This document shows positions 43,814 through 52,352 of a DNA stretch of 64,000 nt, piece by piece (position 1 is the first letter of the stretch; every line of letters starts with the position of its first letter). Under the pieces are notes generated by a model. The model worked only from the letters and a program-made list of their open reading frames with translations, searched no databases and was not told the origin of the DNA. The DNA lies in contig NZ_JAKFHA010000003.1 of assembly GCF_021502675.1 (NCBI RefSeq), positions 404,103 to 468,102 on the forward strand, written 5' to 3'. The translations under genes and the position numbers were made by a program. Source of the DNA: Yinghuangia soli (GTDB taxonomy: Bacteria > Actinomycetota > Actinomycetes > Streptomycetales > Streptomycetaceae).

Positions 43814-44005
43814 ATGCTGCAGTACGAACTCTTCCAGTCCCGCCAGCAGGAGCTGCATCGCGAGGCCGAGCACGAGCGCCTCGTACTCCGCGCCCTGCGC
43901 AGCCGCCGCGAGGCCCGCCGCATGGCGAAGGCCGCGGCCGCGGCGGCCGCCGCCGAGCCGACCAACACCGGCTGGAAAGCCGGCGACTTCCGCCCCGCGG
44001 CATGA
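43814..44005 (+). CDS. small basic/Ala-rich hypothetical protein
   Basis: The 63-residue product starts MLQYELFQSRQQELHREAEH, continues with Arg-rich helices and an Ala run, and ends GWKAGDFRPAA. AAGGAGA lies eight bases before the ATG and a rho-independent terminator follows at 44061, so this is a stand-alone small gene. Similar small helical proteins (M-YEL-Q-R--EL-R-AE-ERL) are, from memory, common in actinomycetes with no known function. Confidence 0.7.
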   Translation: MLQYELFQSRQQELHREAEHERLVLRALRSRREARRMAKAAAAAAAAEPTNTGWKAGDFRPAA

Positions 44006-44060
44006 GCTGCACGGCGGCCGGCCTCCCGCGACAGCGGAGGTCACGCCGCACCACCACCGC

Positions 44061-44104
44061 CGGAGGCCCAGGCGCTGTACCCAGCGCCCGGGCCTCCGCC
44101 TTTT
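44061..44104 (+). terminator. rho-independent terminator
   Basis: CGGAGGCCCAGGCGCTG (44061-44077) pairs with 44082-44098 apart from one mismatch, loop TACC, followed by CCTTTT. Confidence 0.85.
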
Positions 44105-44246
44105 CCGCTTCAGACGCGGCCACGGTTCGGCGGGCGCCGAAGCGTCCGGAGGTTACGTTGCCCAAGCCGCGACAACGCAGCCGCCCCGCACGCCGCGATG
44201 GCCGCCGCGGCCGCGGCACCTGTGTCGACCTCGAGGAAGGGCCATC

Positions 44247-44843
44247 ATGCAAGACCTCCAGCACCGCATCGCCGCGCGGTTCCGGGACATCAACGGCAAC
44301 CACCCGATGACCCCCGACGACGACGCCTACGTCACACGCCAATTCGTCCCCCTCGAGATCCTCTGCGCCCGCACCGGCCACGCCCCCGACGAGGTCCGGC
44401 AGCTGATGCTCGACGGCTCCCTCCCGCTCCCTGGCTACCTGCGCTCGGACGGCGCGGAGATGGTGCCGACCGACCTTTTCGCGCTCGCGGACCGCGCGGG
44501 CGGCGTGGCGCGCCTCCGCGCGTGGTTCGTCGCCCAGTGGCCCGGCAACGCGGCCACCGGCACGGAGGAATGGGACGCGTACACCAGCGGCCAGTACGTC
44601 TGCCTGCACGCGGTCTCCCCCGAGACCATCCGGCGCAAGGCGCAGCTGACCACCGCGATCTCCGCGTCCCTCGCCGCGCCGCTCCCCCGTGACGCCGCGT
44701 GGCTGACCGCTCTCCATCGCATGGTCGACGAACTCGACGCCCTCGAAACTGATTTCACCGCATACGACCGGCTCCGCTTCGGAGCCCCGACGTCCCGCGA
44801 CACCTGCATCGACGCGGTACGCGCCCAGCACCCCCGCGCCTGA
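44247..44843 (+). CDS. DUF6058-type protein
   Basis: The 198-residue product shows DUF6058-like segments: VTRQFVPLEILCARTGHAPD, EVRQLMLDGSLPLPGYLRSD and GAEMVPTDLFALADRAGG. Some members are annotated near natural-product genes, but no biosynthetic cluster is seen here. AGGAAGGG precedes the ATG. The 3' end overlaps the convergent response-regulator gene by about 89 bp. Confidence 0.65.
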   Translation: MQDLQHRIAARFRDINGNHPMTPDDDAYVTRQFVPLEILCARTGHAPDEVRQLMLDGSLPLPGYLRSDGAEMVPTDLFALADRAGGVARLRAWFVAQWPGNAATGTEEWDAYTSGQYVCLHAVSPETIRRKAQLTTAISASLAAPLPRDAAWLTALHRMVDELDALETDFTAYDRLRFGAPTSRDTCIDAVRAQHPRA

Positions 44844-45564
44844 GGGGCCGGCGCGAACTGACGGACCTGCCGCGCCCCGACCGCTTCGCAGCCGCCGCCG
44901 GCCGCGGGTCCCGCTCGATCCGGTACCCCGCGCCCGTCACCGTCGTGATCAGCGGCGGGTCGTCCAGCTTGCGGCGCAGCGTGCCGACGGTGATCCGGAT
45001 CGCGTTGGTGAACGGGTCCGCATGCTCGTCCCACACCTTGTCGAGCAGCGTCTCGGCACTGACCACATCGCCGTCGGCGGCCAGCAGTTGCTCCAGGACG
45101 CCGAACTCCTTGGGCGTCAGGTGCAGCAGCCTCCCGTCACGCTCCGCCGTGCGGCGCGCCGGGTCCAAGGCGACGCCGGACGCGCGCAGCACCGGCGGCC
45201 TCGCCGGCGTACTCCGTCGCGCCAAAGCGTGCACGCGCGCGACCAGTTCGGAGAACGCGAACGGCTTGCCGAGGTAATCGTCCGCCCCCATCGCCAGCCC
45301 GCCGACCCGGTCCTCGACGGCGTCGGCGGCGGTCAGCATCAGCACACGGGAAACGCCGCGCCCGGCGAGCTGCTGGCACACCGCGTCGCCGTGCACGACA
45401 GGCAAGTCGCGGTCCAGGACGACCACGTCGTACGGCGTGGCGTCGCACTTGTCGAGCGCCTCCTGGCCGTCGAGGGCGACGTCCACCGCGAAGCCGTGCT
45501 TGCGCAGCCCGGTGCCGATGTACCCGGCGAGGGGCTGTTCGTCTTCGACGAGGAGTACGCGCAT
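44755..45564 (-). CDS. OmpR/PhoB-family response regulator, orphan
   Basis: The 269-residue product starts MRVLLVEDEQPLAGYIGTGL. The receiver domain has Asp51 (VVLDRDLPVV) as phosphoacceptor and Lys in GKPFAF. The C-terminal winged helix has LTPKEFGVLEQLLAADGDVV and VGTLRRKLDDPPLITTVTG. About 45 extra Arg-rich residues follow GAGYRIERDP and overlap the convergent gene; they are probably read-through from a lost stop. No sensor kinase gene is adjacent. It is divergent from a serine hydrolase. Confidence 0.88.
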   Translation of the reverse strand: MRVLLVEDEQPLAGYIGTGLRKHGFAVDVALDGQEALDKCDATPYDVVVLDRDLPVVHGDAVCQQLAGRGVSRVLMLTAADAVEDRVGGLAMGADDYLGKPFAFSELVARVHALARRSTPARPPVLRASGVALDPARRTAERDGRLLHLTPKEFGVLEQLLAADGDVVSAETLLDKVWDEHADPFTNAIRITVGTLRRKLDDPPLITTVTGAGYRIERDPRPAAAAKRSGRGRSVSSRRPLRRGGAGRVPRRCRCRGTSGLRSGAGRMR

Positions 45565-45607
45565 GCGCGCAGTGTCGCAACGCCGACCTATGGAACGCGT
45601 ATGGGCC

Positions 45608-45628
45608 GCCGATCGATCACCGATCGGC
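45608..45628. promoter_or_regulatory. palindrome between response regulator and serine hydrolase
   Basis: GCCGATCG (45608-45615) and CGATCGGC (45621-45628) are perfect inverted arms around ATCAC in the 119-bp divergent intergenic region. It is a candidate operator for either gene. Confidence 0.4.
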
Positions 45629-45683
45629 CCCGCCGGATAGACCTTGGCCGCAACGAACTCCACGTACGGAAGGGTGTGTTCGT

Positions 45684-46904
45684 ATGACGACGACGCGTCG
45701 CGCGGCACTGCGCATGCTGGGCGTCTCCTCGGTCGCCGCGGCCGCGGCCGGGGCAGCGGCGGCCGGTGGCACTGCCTGGGCGGATGCCGCGCCGGGTGCC
45801 GAACCCGAGGCCGCCGCAGGTTCCGCGTCCGCCCGCGTCCCCAAGGACCTGCGGCCCGGCGGCGAGCTGGACCGGGTCATCACGGAGCAGGAAGCCCTCG
45901 ACAACTTCTCGGGCTCACTCCTGATCACCCATCACGGGCGGACCGTGCTGGCCCGGTCGTGCGGTTGGGCGAACAAGGCCCGCGGGATCCGGAACAGCCC
46001 GGACACGCTCTTCGGCCTGGCCTCGGTCGCCAAGGTCTTCACCGGGGTGGCCATCAGTCAGCTCGCCCAAGCAGGCAAGCTCCGCTACAGCGACACCGTA
46101 GGCACGCACCTGAGCGGCTTCTCGGCCGAGGTCGCCAACCAGGTGACGATCCATCACCTGCTCACCCACTCCTCGGGGTTGGGCGACTATATGGGGCTAC
46201 CGGAGTATCACGAGGCGTCGCGTACGTGGGACCGCATGCAGCAAGTCTGGGACGGCATAGGCGCGTTCGTGCGCACCGAGAAGCTCGCGTTCCCCCCCGG
46301 GGTCGGCAATACCTACAGCAACTCGGCCTACCACGTGCTGAACGAGATCATCGCGAAGGTGTCCGGGCGGCCCCTTGAGACCTACTTCCGCGAGAACGTG
46401 TACGGCCCGGCCGGGATGAGCCGGACCGGCGCCTACACCCGCCCGCAGCTCCTGACGGACCGCGGGATCGCCCACCCGTATGCACGTGTGCCGGGGTCCG
46501 CGGAACGCGTCGACCGGCTCGACAACGAGGGTTTCGCACCGGGGGCGTACTCGACGTGCGCCGAGATGGCGCGGTTCGCCCGCATGCTGTGGCAGGCGAA
46601 GCTGATGAACCGCGCGTACACGGATCTGACGCTGAGCGGGAAGATCCCGGGGACCGGGTTCCGCCCCGGCCCGGGGGCGCCGCCCGGACCCCCGCCGATC
46701 CTGTTCCAGTCGTACGGCCTGCTGGCGACCCTCCTCGGCGCGGACTGGACGTACGGCCACAACGGCGGCTCCAGCAACGGTGCCGCGACCGAGTTGAGCT
46801 TCTTCCCACGCACGGGATACGCCCTGGTGATCCTGTCCAACTACGAGACCGAGTCCACTCGTCCGGTCGGCAGTCTGGCCCGCCGGCTCATCGCGGCAGC
46901 CTGA
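45684..46904 (+). CDS. Tat-exported serine hydrolase of the class C beta-lactamase family
   Basis: The 406-residue product begins with a Tat signal (TTRRAALRMLGV, then Ala-rich, cleavage near AWA). The beta-lactamase class C fold has Ser114-Val-Ala-Lys117 (GLASVAKVFTG), the Tyr motif YSNSAYHVLNEII and YGHNGGSSNGA as third motif. Relatives include D-aminopeptidases, esterases and DD-peptidases; true antibiotic hydrolysis is not implied. GGAAGG precedes the ATG. It is probably released or wall-associated, and perhaps controlled by the divergent response regulator. Confidence 0.88.
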   Translation: MTTTRRAALRMLGVSSVAAAAAGAAAAGGTAWADAAPGAEPEAAAGSASARVPKDLRPGGELDRVITEQEALDNFSGSLLITHHGRTVLARSCGWANKARGIRNSPDTLFGLASVAKVFTGVAISQLAQAGKLRYSDTVGTHLSGFSAEVANQVTIHHLLTHSSGLGDYMGLPEYHEASRTWDRMQQVWDGIGAFVRTEKLAFPPGVGNTYSNSAYHVLNEIIAKVSGRPLETYFRENVYGPAGMSRTGAYTRPQLLTDRGIAHPYARVPGSAERVDRLDNEGFAPGAYSTCAEMARFARMLWQAKLMNRAYTDLTLSGKIPGTGFRPGPGAPPGPPPILFQSYGLLATLLGADWTYGHNGGSSNGAATELSFFPRTGYALVILSNYETESTRPVGSLARRLIAAA

Positions 46905-47045
46905 CGGCAGGGCCGCCGTCCGCGCCGGTATCCGGAGCCGCCTGCCCGTCAGGCTGCCCGGGTACCGGCGCGACCCGCCGAGCCCGCTCCCCGCCCCCGC
47001 CCCCGCTCGCGCCTGTCCCCGCTCGCGCCCGTCCCTGTCCGCCCG

Positions 47046-48110
47046 TCACCACACCATCGCGACTTCCTCCGCCCACCCCAGCAGCCCGTCCACCTGGACG
47101 ACCTGGCCGTCGTCGGTGCGGATGCGACCGCTGTAGTGGCCGAAGCTCTGGTCCGTGCGGTTCGCGATCACGCGGGCGTCGGTCTCGGCGTGGCGGTTGT
47201 GGAACGGGGTGAACGTGACGTCCACCTGATCACTGTCCGGGGTCCGGATCGTCCACGGCCTGCGCAGGTCGGCGAGGTCGTAGTCCCACACCAGTTCGCT
47301 GCCGATCTTGCTCAACCGGCCGTCGACACAAAGGGCGTTCTCCGTCGCCCCGGTCCCTTCGGTCCACTTACCGCCGAACTGCAGGCCGACGACGTGGTCG
47401 CCGCAGACGCCCGACGCCGCGCCCCAGTTCCAGGTGATGCGGCGCGGCCACCGCCCGCGGCCGTGGTCGAGCACCGCCCAACTGTCGGCACCGAACGCGT
47501 ACGTCTCGTCCCCCACCCGGACCGTGCCGGACGCGGGCAGCGCCGTCTGCTTCGAGGTGAACTGGAAGCGCCGGTCGTCCCACGGCACCACCACGTTCAT
47601 CGTCTCGTGCCCGGCCGGCGCCGCCACCACGAGATCCACTTCGAGCGGACGCCGGTCCGGGGTCATGCAGCGCGCCCTCAGCCGCGTAGTCCCGCCCGCC
47701 TCGGCGTGGATCCCAATGCGGACCTGGTTCCGTACGGGGCGTTCCGGACCGACCACCACGCTGGGGCCGGGGCCTCCGGTCGGCGTCGGCATCCCGGCAA
47801 TGTGTTGCGGCAGCCGCGCCCGCCGCGGCGCGAGAATCGCGGTGCGTTCCATCTCGTACGGCGCGTCGGCGCCGAAGTCGAGGAAGTAGACGGCATCGAG
47901 CGAGAACAGGTCGAGGTCGCTGACGGTAAGCGCGATCAGGTGCGTCGGCGTCGTCACGCACCAGTACTCCCAGCGCTTGGTACGCCCCCACCCCCGCAGG
48001 TTCGCCCGCAGCCATGGCTGCCGCGACCAACCGACGGCGCCCGGATCGAGCCGCCCATCCGGCAGACACAGGTCGACCGGCCCGGTGATCTCACGCTCCG
48101 CTGTCGTCAT
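47046..48110 (-). CDS. DUF2804 domain protein
   Basis: The 354-residue soluble protein matches DUF2804: GPVDLCLPDGRLDPGAVGWS at the N-terminus, GWGRTKRWEYWCVTTPTHLI, RRITWNWGAASG near the centre and FTPFHNRHAETDARVIANRT near the end. Members are conserved in actinomycetes and proteobacteria, and their activity is unknown to me. It lies 21 bp downstream of a membrane protein gene in the same direction. Confidence 0.85.
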   Translation of the reverse strand: MTTAEREITGPVDLCLPDGRLDPGAVGWSRQPWLRANLRGWGRTKRWEYWCVTTPTHLIALTVSDLDLFSLDAVYFLDFGADAPYEMERTAILAPRRARLPQHIAGMPTPTGGPGPSVVVGPERPVRNQVRIGIHAEAGGTTRLRARCMTPDRRPLEVDLVVAAPAGHETMNVVVPWDDRRFQFTSKQTALPASGTVRVGDETYAFGADSWAVLDHGRGRWPRRITWNWGAASGVCGDHVVGLQFGGKWTEGTGATENALCVDGRLSKIGSELVWDYDLADLRRPWTIRTPDSDQVDVTFTPFHNRHAETDARVIANRTDQSFGHYSGRIRTDDGQVVQVDGLLGWAEEVAMVW

Positions 48111-48131
48111 CCGCCCAGGTTAGGCGCGGTG

Positions 48132-49085
48132 TCAGCGCCATGCCCTGCCGGGGATGTAATCGAGGAGCCCGCTCAGGTGGGAGACGACTTCATAGGCGCG
48201 CTCGTCGCCGACCTGGGCCTTGGTGCCGTCCTCGGGGCGGAGCACGGCGAGCAGGTAGCCGCCTTGTACTTCCCACTCGGTGAGGCCGACGCGCTTGGCG
48301 TGGCGGACGACTCCGTCGGTGAGCAGGCTGCGGGCTGCGGCCGGGGCGTCGGTGTCGATGAGGATGCGCTCGTCCTGCAACGGGGCCTTGGGGGTGATGG
48401 TGTAGCGCGCCGGCGGCACCTCGGTGGGCATCTGCACGGCGCATACGGTGCCGATGCGTTGCGACCAGACCTTGAACGGTGTGTGCGGGACCGGTTCGAA
48501 GAAGTCGCAGACGACGAAGTTGCGGCCTTCATGAGTGCCGCGGACGACTGCGAAGGGCCGGCACCGCGGCGCCTTGGGGGTCACGTCGATGAACCCGTGC
48601 GGCGGTTTGGGCCGCTTGGCGAACGGCTCGAACGTCCACCGGCGCTTCAGCTGCGGGTCGCGGGCGGCGTACGTCCAGCCGTGTTCGGCGGCCCAGGCGG
48701 CACGGCGGGAGTTGATGGCGGTACGCGGCCTCCAGCGGAACAGCAGCCGCGGGAGCATCTGGTACGCGAGGATCACCGCCGCGAATTCCACGGCCACGAC
48801 CGTGCCGGGCACCCAAACCGAGGAGCATCCCACCAGGACGACCACGACGACGACGAAGTAGTCGAAGGTGACGCGCTGGAACCCGGTCTCCCCATACTGC
48901 TCTTCGTCGGCCCAGACCTTCCCGTGTGCGGTGTCGCGGGTGTTCAAGGACCAGGCCGCAACCAGGTTCGCCACACCGCACAGCGCCAGGATGCCCGCCC
49001 CCACGAAGGGCGCCACCGGGAACCCGAACGGCGCCGCAGCCGCCACACTGATCACGATCGCTGCGACGAACAGGAACCTTGTCAA
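48132..49085 (-). CDS. membrane-anchored hypothetical protein
   Basis: The 317-residue product has at least three hydrophobic segments in the first 120 residues (FLFVAAIVISVAAAAPFGFP; AGILALCGVANLVAAW; FVVVVVVLVGCSSVWVPG, then VAVEFAAVILAYQML). A cytoplasmic domain follows (AAWAAEHGWTYAARDPQLKR; FVVCDFFEPVPHTPFKVW). TTG at 49085 is the only usable start in frame, so the exact N-terminus is uncertain. It may be co-transcribed with the DUF2804 gene. Function unknown. Confidence 0.7.
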   Translation of the reverse strand: MTRFLFVAAIVISVAAAAPFGFPVAPFVGAGILALCGVANLVAAWSLNTRDTAHGKVWADEEQYGETGFQRVTFDYFVVVVVVLVGCSSVWVPGTVVAVEFAAVILAYQMLPRLLFRWRPRTAINSRRAAWAAEHGWTYAARDPQLKRRWTFEPFAKRPKPPHGFIDVTPKAPRCRPFAVVRGTHEGRNFVVCDFFEPVPHTPFKVWSQRIGTVCAVQMPTEVPPARYTITPKAPLQDERILIDTDAPAAARSLLTDGVVRHAKRVGLTEWEVQGGYLLAVLRPEDGTKAQVGDERAYEVVSHLSGLLDYIPGRAWR

Positions 49086-49332
49086 CCACGCCCCCGTAGT
49101 CAGTGGTCGATGAACTTCATTGAAATGCTATGTAGTTCGCGCTTCCGGCGCACGAGGGCTTGTGTGATCGATCATGGGACTACCGCACAGTCGTCGTCGT
49201 TGATGTGGCATGGGGTGGGGCAATCCGACGAATGCCACACGGGAACGGCTGCCGTCGGTTCTGCCGGTCGGCAACACACATCGCGCCAGGCGGCGGGCAC
49301 CGGCAGTCCGGCCGATCGCGCGAGCAGCGCGA

Positions 49333-49776
49333 CTACATCATGTCCGGCAGATCAGTGGGGCGTACTTCCGCGCGTGCTGCTTCCAGAAAGCGGTGCCAGA
49401 CGTCTCCGAGGTGCTCGAAAGGCCTCTTTCCGCCTGTTGTGCCGTGCCAATACGTGCTGCCGAGAGCGTTGGCGAGGTCGGCCAGGGCAAGGTTGAGGTC
49501 CTCCGAGGCGACGAGCATCAACTTGTTCCGCAGCGACCACATGCGATGTATCAACTCGGTCGGTCGATCTTCACCATCGCTGATGACCCGCTCGATCGCC
49601 TGGTAGACCTCGATGAACTCCCCGATCGCGGCTCTTCGTTCGCTTCTGATCTGGTCGACACGGGCTTGCCGGGCGTTTCGTTCGGCGACGCGATTGGTCA
49701 CATATTGAGCTGCTATCGTGCCCGCCGAGCCGATTACCGCGCCAAGCAGAGCACCCGCGACAGGTAGCCATTCCAT
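49333..49776 (-). CDS. single-pass membrane protein with helical cytoplasmic domain
   Basis: The 147-residue product starts MEWLPVAGALLGAVIGSAGT (membrane segment), then a charged helical part: RNARQARVDQIRSERRAAIG, EFIEVYQAIERVIS and DLNLALADLANALGS. This layout is common among small streptomycete membrane proteins of unknown function. The longer frame upstream of the ATG looks non-coding. Confidence 0.65.
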   Translation of the reverse strand: MEWLPVAGALLGAVIGSAGTIAAQYVTNRVAERNARQARVDQIRSERRAAIGEFIEVYQAIERVISDGEDRPTELIHRMWSLRNKLMLVASEDLNLALADLANALGSTYWHGTTGGKRPFEHLGDVWHRFLEAARAEVRPTDLPDMM

Positions 49777-50084
49777 TCCGGCAGAGTCCCATCCACGGCA
49801 GGGAGACAGCGGTCGCATTGACCGGATCGATGCCTGCTTCGGCAGCGGCTGCCGGGCTGACCACCGCCACTCCGTAGCAATTGGGCACTGGCTTGCGCGG
49901 ACAGGTGCTAGTGCCGCGCGACCGGGGTGCGTTGCTCGCCAGTGGCGCAGGGGCAGGATCCGGTCGGGTGGCCTTGGGCCACGTGAAGGGTTCACCCCTC
50001 GTCGCTCCGGGACGCCGGCGCGGACCGGCGGTCGAATGCCGATGGGGTGGGCCGGGGGCGGGCGTACGGCACTACGCTGCCCGC

Positions 50085-50900
50085 GTGATCCCGCATGCGA
50101 ACGTGCATCTCGCCGACCTTCTCGACCGCCGTGCGAACGGGCACGAGCCCGCGTCGGAGGCGGTGCTGGCCGCGCTGTTCGAGGGTGGGGTGTTCGTTCC
50201 CGTCACGGACGCCGGATCGGTGATATTCCTCCCCGACGAAGAGCAGCCGCCCACACTGCTCGGGTTCACCGACGCGGCGCTCGGCGCGCAACTGCTGCCG
50301 GAGGCGGCCGGGATGGTGCATTGCGACGTGGCGCAGCTCAGGGACATCCTGGAGAAGACGGGCGTTGCCGTACTCGCGGTCCGCTCGGGGAACGGGCAGG
50401 CGATCTTTCCCGAGCAGGTGCTCCGCGACTGGTCGACCTACGGGCCCGGAGCGGAGATGAAGCTCGACTGGTCCACCGACCCGTTGGCGGTCGCTCTGCG
50501 CGACGCACTGGTTCGGCGGGTCCGTGAGTTCCCCGCCGTCCGCTCGGTGTGGGTGGCGCAGGTCCGGTGGCGGGCCAACGACGAGGAACACCTGATGCTG
50601 CACGTTGCCGTGGACGAGGATCTGCCCTCGGCCTCGGCCGACCGCCTGATGGAGGTCCTGCTCGGCGAGGTGAAGCTCGGCCGGGGGCACACGAAGGTCG
50701 GGATGCTCGCTCTGAACACCACCACCCACGCCGACGCGATCGCCCAACTGGACCGCCACGGTCTGGACACCGTGCGCCACGACGCCGGGTCGGGCCAGGT
50801 CCAAGTGATCTCCCGCGAGTACGACGACCCGTCAGCGGCGTCGGCAGATGGCGCCGCGCCCCAACCCCCGGCCAAGCGCCGCTGGTTCGGTCGCTCCTGA
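50085..50900 (+). CDS. SseB-type domain protein
   Basis: The 271-residue protein contains an SseB N-terminal-like domain (ALFEGGVFVPVTDAGSVIFL; LLGFTDAALGAQLLPEAAGM). A second half has RVREFPAVRSVWVAQVRWRA and HLMLHVAVDEDLPSA, resembling the SseB C-terminal domain. Proteins of this family are enhanced-serine-sensitivity or secretion-related in other bacteria; the role in actinomycetes is unclear. It uses a GTG start and ends with KRRWFGRS. Confidence 0.7.
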   Translation: MIPHANVHLADLLDRRANGHEPASEAVLAALFEGGVFVPVTDAGSVIFLPDEEQPPTLLGFTDAALGAQLLPEAAGMVHCDVAQLRDILEKTGVAVLAVRSGNGQAIFPEQVLRDWSTYGPGAEMKLDWSTDPLAVALRDALVRRVREFPAVRSVWVAQVRWRANDEEHLMLHVAVDEDLPSASADRLMEVLLGEVKLGRGHTKVGMLALNTTTHADAIAQLDRHGLDTVRHDAGSGQVQVISREYDDPSAASADGAAPQPPAKRRWFGRS

Positions 50901-50979
50901 GGGACATTGCCCAGGCGCTCCCATTCGGACCTTGCCGAACGTCCGACACCGCGCGCAGCCCCCTCCGCATCTCCACCAA

Positions 50980-51009
50980 TTGACACTTGTACAAGCGAGT
51001 GTTTGTATT
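50980..51009 (+). promoter_or_regulatory. ArsR-family promoter with internal operator
   Basis: A perfect TTGACA (50980-50985) is followed 18 bp later by TGTATT (51004-51009). Between them CTTGTACAAG (50986-50995) is a perfect palindrome, inside the wider repeat ACACT-N10-AGTGT (50983-51002). The GTG start at 51015 is only six bases past the -10, so the mRNA is probably leaderless. Confidence 0.7.
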
Positions 51010-51014
51010 TAAAG

Positions 51015-51365
51015 GTGAGCTTCGCCGAACCGACACCGGATCTCGATGCCGCGCTGCGGGCGCTCGCCGACGGCAACCGCCGCACGATCCTGCATGTCGT
51101 CCGGGACGGGCCGTGTGCCGTGGGCGAGATCGCCGAGCGTGCGGGCCTGTCGCAGCAGACTGCGTCGCACCATCTGAAGGTGCTGCGCAGTGCCGGGTTG
51201 GTGAGCGAACAGCGGGACGGCACAAGGCGGTTGTACGCCGTCCGCACCGACGGTCTGGCTGCGGTACGCAGCTACCTCGATGGCTTCTGGCCGGCGAAGC
51301 TGGACGCCTTGAAGCGCGCCGCCGAGGCCGCCGCAAGAGCGGCGCCGGGAGGCGGCGATGGCTGA
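51015..51365 (+). CDS. ArsR-family transcriptional regulator
   Basis: The 116-residue winged-helix protein has LRALADGNRRTILHVVRDGP, AVGEIAERAGLSQQTASHHL as recognition helix, and KVLRSAGLVSEQRDGTRRLY as wing. No metal-binding Cys set is present, so it is of the type paired with SRPBCC proteins rather than a metal sensor. The next gene overlaps by eight bases. GTG 51015 is preferred because the promoter ends just before it. Confidence 0.9.
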   Translation: MSFAEPTPDLDAALRALADGNRRTILHVVRDGPCAVGEIAERAGLSQQTASHHLKVLRSAGLVSEQRDGTRRLYAVRTDGLAAVRSYLDGFWPAKLDALKRAAEAAARAAPGGGDG

Positions 51366-51771
51366 CTACGCGACGTCCGTGGACATCGACGCCCCGCCCG
51401 AGGTGGTCTTCGCGCATCTGGTGACCGCCGAGGGGCTCGTCGCGTGGATGGGCGAGCACGCCGTGGTCGAGGGCCGCCCCGGTGGCGAGTTCACCGTGGA
51501 CATCGCCGGTTCACCGGTCCGCGGCCGCTACCTCGAGGTCGACGCGCCGCACCGGGTGGTGGTGTCGTGGGGCATCGCCGGAAGCCCCGAACTCCCGCCC
51601 GGGACCTCGCGCGTGGAGTTCCTGCTGACCGCGAAGCCCGGCGGCGGTACGCGCCTGGACCTGCGGCAGACCGGGCTACCGGAGGTCCAGGAGCCCGCGT
51701 ACGCCCGCGGCTGGACGCATTACCTCCGCGTGCTGGCCGGCGTCGCGGCGCAGCAGCAGGCGATTGATTGA
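51358..51771 (+). CDS. SRPBCC (AHSA1-like) protein
   Basis: The 137-residue START/AHSA1-fold protein has SVDIDAPPEVVFAHLVTAEG, WMGEHAVVEGRPGGEFTVDI and GWTHYLRVLAGVAAQQ. These proteins have a hydrophobic ligand cavity and are usually co-encoded with an ArsR regulator, as here. A ligand-binding role is likely; no enzymatic reaction can be read. Confidence 0.88.
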   Translation: MADYATSVDIDAPPEVVFAHLVTAEGLVAWMGEHAVVEGRPGGEFTVDIAGSPVRGRYLEVDAPHRVVVSWGIAGSPELPPGTSRVEFLLTAKPGGGTRLDLRQTGLPEVQEPAYARGWTHYLRVLAGVAAQQQAID

Positions 51772-51804
51772 CAGGCCGACGGGACGAGTCGACGGGATGA
51801 CGCC

Positions 51805-52242
51805 ATGACCGGACAACAACCCGCCTCCGCTGCCGAGCGTGCGCAGGCGCTGTTCGCCGACCTGGCCGCCGAGGTGCTCGGCAAGCCGGGCGTCGACACC
51901 GGCACGATGCTCCGCAGCGAGGGCCTCAAGGTGGACGGCCGCTTCTTCGCCTTCGTCTCGCGGGACGCCGACTTGGTCGTCAAGATCCCCGCGGAGCAGG
52001 CGGCTTCGCTGACCGCGACCGGCACCGCGCTGCCGTTCCGGTCAGGCGGGCGGACGCTGCGCGAGTGGGTCAGCGTCCCCCTGCCCGACACCGACGTCGA
52101 CGCCGATGTCGCCGCCGAAGAAGGAGACGGGCAAGGGCGCGGAGGCGGGGACGGCGAGCAGCTCTGGCGCGGCCTGGTCGCCGATGCCTACGCCTTCGTC
52201 GCCGCGCTCCCCGCGAAGCCGAAACCGAAGCGGACGGGCTGA
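51805..52242 (+). CDS. TfoX-N/YjbR-like small protein
   Basis: The 145-residue product has AERAQALFADLAAEVLGKPG, TMLRSEGLKVDGRFFAFVSR and LVVKIPAEQAASLTATGTAL. This is the TfoX N-terminal-like/YjbR-like pattern seen in many actinomycete proteins. A Gly/Asp-rich insert lies near residue 110, and the end is Lys/Pro-rich. It probably belongs to the ArsR/SRPBCC operon (33-bp gap). Function unknown. Confidence 0.65.
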   Translation: MTGQQPASAAERAQALFADLAAEVLGKPGVDTGTMLRSEGLKVDGRFFAFVSRDADLVVKIPAEQAASLTATGTALPFRSGGRTLREWVSVPLPDTDVDADVAAEEGDGQGRGGGDGEQLWRGLVADAYAFVAALPAKPKPKRTG

Positions 52243-52352
52243 GCAGACCCGACGCATGCCGAGGGCGAACGGCCCGATCGCGCGTTCGGTGCGGACCTGG
52301 CGCCGGAACGGCACTGTGCGTTCGGCCACCCGCGCCACGCCGACAAAGCGGC

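Noticed and set aside
45684-46904. Antibiotic-resistance beta-lactamase
   Set aside because: The motifs place it in the broad class C serine hydrolase family, most of which are peptidases or esterases; no evidence for drug hydrolysis.
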